Source: Nitrospira japonica
Lineage (GTDB): Bacteria; Nitrospirota; Thermodesulfovibrionia; UBA6902
Length of the DNA: 64,000 nucleotides
Direction of reading: 5' to 3'
NCBI GenBank assembly: GCA_020723105.1
Contig: DYJL01000012.1
Span: 34,524-98,523 of the forward strand
Positions 62,924 to 64,000 of this stretch are shown piece after piece. Position numbers and translations under genes: made by a program. Each line of letters starts with the position of its first letter. The first letter of the stretch is position 1. The notes under the pieces are model-generated. The model worked only from the letters and a program-made list of their open reading frames with translations, did not search any database and was not told the DNA's origin.

Positions 62924-62970
62924 TGGTGGGCGATGAGGGTATCGAACCCACGGCCTCTTCCGTGTGAAGG
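62924..62970 (-). other. 3' fragment of tRNA-Val(CAC), probable att site
   Basis: Reads CCTTCACACGGAAG (anticodon loop with CAC and the 3' anticodon stem), variable loop, T arm GTGGGTTCGATACCC, acceptor TCGCCC and encoded CCA. The 5' half is missing: upstream of GG at 62969-62970 the sequence no longer matches a tRNA. This is the expected att remnant left when an element integrates into a tRNA 3' end. The missing side (right) should be the element and the left side (nadB) the old chromosome. Confidence 0.75.
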
Positions 62971-63108
62971 CACTCCTTGCCATAAAAATAACTTACCAGT
63001 TTTTACTATCTCCTTAATTTAATTTGTTTTTGATAAATTCGGTTTACCTGTCTTTACCTGTATTTTTACAGGTCATTAGCACAAAATTAGCACACCCTAA
63101 TAAAGTAA

Positions 63109-63137
63109 TTGCACAATTTTAATAAGGGGTATATAAT
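63109..63137 (+). promoter_or_regulatory. Promoter of the toxin-antitoxin pair, leaderless
   Basis: TTGCAC (63109-63114), exactly 17-bp spacer, TATAAT (63132-63137), 7 nt before the ATG at 63145. No Shine-Dalgarno. Confidence 0.6.
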
Positions 63138-63144
63138 AACCTAT

Positions 63145-63429
63145 ATGAAGGCAGAGCCATATTACTTATATAAAAGGTTTTACGAGAATGGAGATATTGT
63201 AGAGATAAAAGTTTGGAAAACAGGAAAAAGCATTGACAAACCACACGGCTTTAAGTATTCACTGGTTTTTATAAGAGACGGGAAACGGGTTGTCGGCTAT
63301 GACAATGCAGAGCACAAAGGAGACCATAGGCACTATATAGACAAAGAATATCAATATGCCTTTAATGGTATTGATGAATTAATAGAAGACTTTTTTAATG
63401 ATGTAGGGAGGTTTAAAGATGAAGGTTAA
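63145..63429 (+). CDS. TumE-like toxin (DUF6516 family)
   Basis: 94 residues from the ATG at 63145 (the open frame starts earlier at a TTG that is in fact the -35 box). MKAEPYYLYKRFYENGDIVE, then GFKYSLVFIRDGKRVVGYDN and HRHYIDKEYQYAFNGIDELI, the DUF6516/TumE layout. Toxin activity in this family has been reported for the Pseudomonas plasmid TumE/TumA pair; the target here is not known from sequence. Overlaps the antitoxin start by 11 bp. In the integrated element. Confidence 0.75.
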   Translation: MKAEPYYLYKRFYENGDIVEIKVWKTGKSIDKPHGFKYSLVFIRDGKRVVGYDNAEHKGDHRHYIDKEYQYAFNGIDELIEDFFNDVGRFKDEG

Positions 63430-63793
63430 AAATGTACGGCTTGAAATTCAGGACGAAGACGAATTTGTTTTAGAGATAAAGAGAGACCTGAAAAAGGTCG
63501 CTAAAGGAGAAAGCGTAAAGAATCAATCAACGCTTTCCTTTGAATCCCTAAAGGCAATGAGGATGTTCATTACTGATGAACGGCTGAAAATTTTGAGAAC
63601 AGTCAGAAAATATCATCCTAAATCAATCTATGAGCTTGCAAAGATGGTTAAACGTGATACCAAGAATGTATCGGACGATGTTCACTTTCTGTCTGATCTC
63701 GGCCTATTGGATATTAAGGAATCAAAGGACGGCAGGAAAAAGACAACCCCTGTGGTTAATTACAATAAAATAATGCTTGAGATACCGGTATAG
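63419..63793 (+). CDS. TumA-like winged-helix antitoxin
   Basis: 124 residues, DNA-binding: an N-terminal acidic beta segment (about 1-45) and a winged helix (about 55-115; SIYELAKMVKRDTKNVSDDV as recognition region, LSDLGLLDIKESKDGR as wing). This matches the small HVO_A0114-type regulator that pairs with DUF6516. Starts inside the toxin gene with AGG upstream; order toxin then antitoxin is the reverse of most type II systems but usual for this family. Probably autorepresses the promoter at 63109. Confidence 0.75.
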   Translation: MKVKNVRLEIQDEDEFVLEIKRDLKKVAKGESVKNQSTLSFESLKAMRMFITDERLKILRTVRKYHPKSIYELAKMVKRDTKNVSDDVHFLSDLGLLDIKESKDGRKKTTPVVNYNKIMLEIPV

Positions 63794-63868
63794 CGTAAAT
63801 CTTTGAAAAAGATTGCAGACGCACTTGATATGAAACTGACTGTAAGACTACAAAAGAAAAGAGCATAA
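63794..63868 (+). pseudogene. C-terminal remnant of an XRE-type antitoxin
   Basis: Directly after the TumA stop, the frame RKSLKKIADALDMKLTVRLQ, then KKRA and TAA, matches the C-terminal helix of HTH_3 antitoxins (TLKKIADALGM-type). There is no start codon and no helix-turn-helix before it, so it is a 24-residue remnant and not a gene. It shows that a second toxin-antitoxin locus was lost here. Confidence 0.65.
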
Positions 63869-63878
63869 GAGGGATAAA

Positions 63879-63986
63879 ATGAGAGATGAATTATTTAATA
63901 AGAACAGTACATCAGAGGCGGTATATGAGGCTGGGAAGTCGTTAAGTGTAAAATCCTTCCCGTCTCGAACACTAAATCCGGCGTAA
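63879..63986 (+). other. Short ORF of unknown status
   Basis: ATG with AGAGGG about 6 nt upstream opens a 35-codon frame (MRDELFNKNSTSEAVYEAGK) that ends at 63986. It may be the truncated start of a longer gene: the downstream CGAACACTAAATCCGGCG then CGAACACCGAAT repeat suggests a junction. No function recognised. Confidence 0.3.
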
Positions 63987-64000
63987 GTCGAACACCGAAT

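Noticed and set aside
62671..62967. 98-residue + strand protein ending GDEGIEPTASSV
   Set aside because: It lies opposite nadB and its end is a translated tRNA fragment, a common false ORF.
62866..62973. Longer N-terminus for nadB
   Set aside because: The extension runs into the tRNA-Val fragment and lacks FAD-enzyme similarity; the ATG at 62865 is next to the promoter.

Overview
This 64 kb window is a bacterial chromosome segment of moderate G+C, with the gene set of an anaerobic or microaerophilic, diderm, motile or surface-attaching bacterium. Two type IV pilus/type II secretion-like assembly loci with outer-membrane secretins, a group 3b-type cytoplasmic [NiFe] hydrogenase, UbiE/MenG, UbiX, a Feo iron(II) uptake island and an HME-RND metal efflux system are present. 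I infer Nitrospirota (Thermodesulfovibrionia-like) or a relative; there is no rRNA here to prove it.

Layout. 1-1.2 kb: pgi (cut by the window edge). 1.3-6.1 kb: pilMNOPQ behind a long leader containing an intrinsic terminator. 6.2-9.1 kb: aroC and an aroK-aroB fusion. 9.3-14.6 kb: an iron island (Fur-family regulator with Fur-box-like operators, a beta-barrel protein, two FeoA, FeoB, a 44-residue Cys-rich FeoB partner) and a c-type cytochrome. 14.7-20.9 kb: a CusCBA-type efflux operon with a YtkA/FixH-like periplasmic protein. 21-25.1 kb: recR, ybaB, dnaX, SRP RNA, two tRNA-Ser genes, tadA and a small zinc-ribbon ORF interrupted by TGA. 25.2-34.5 kb: an MSHA-like pilus/secretion locus (I, J, K, L, E, G, M and N-like) without pilin genes. 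34.8-43.8 kb: tyrS, manC/algA, a CorC/HlyC-type CBS protein, NAD-type isocitrate dehydrogenase, an HD-GYP response regulator, ubiX, rsmG, ubiE. 43.9-47.9 kb: hydBGDA-like hydrogenase. 48.3-54 kb: M23 peptidase, a membrane protein, an M48 protease, PBP1A, a small TPR protein. 54.2-61.3 kb: a defence-type island: GIY-YIG/RAMA protein, HsdR, HsdM, a half-size HsdS, then a GHKL-ATPase/STAS-like protein, a DUF4325 STAS-like protein and a frameshifted PIN-like nuclease. 61.3-62.9 kb: nadB. 62.9-64 kb: a 3' fragment of tRNA-Val marking the edge of an integrated element that carries a TumE/TumA-like toxin-antitoxin pair and gene debris.

The most unusual property is the repeat load. Heptanucleotide short repeats, often arranged as two inverted arms, sit between genes and have also entered coding sequences in frame (aroC twice, cusA, cusB, cusC, a beta-barrel protein). 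In two exported proteins they encode the hydrophobic core of the signal peptide, and in several genes they supply the stop codon. Palindromes encode the FeoB N-terminus. At least four families of small terminal-inverted-repeat (MITE-like) elements are present, one in two copies whose cores are in opposite orientation.

The best candidate for an undescribed system is the six-gene hsdR-hsdM-hsdS-GHKL/STAS-DUF4325-PIN cluster, whose genes touch or overlap. A second theme is promoter architecture: several genes (PBP1A, M23 peptidase, nadB, TumE-like) have a strong -10 box 7-10 nt before the start codon and no Shine-Dalgarno, predicting leaderless mRNAs.
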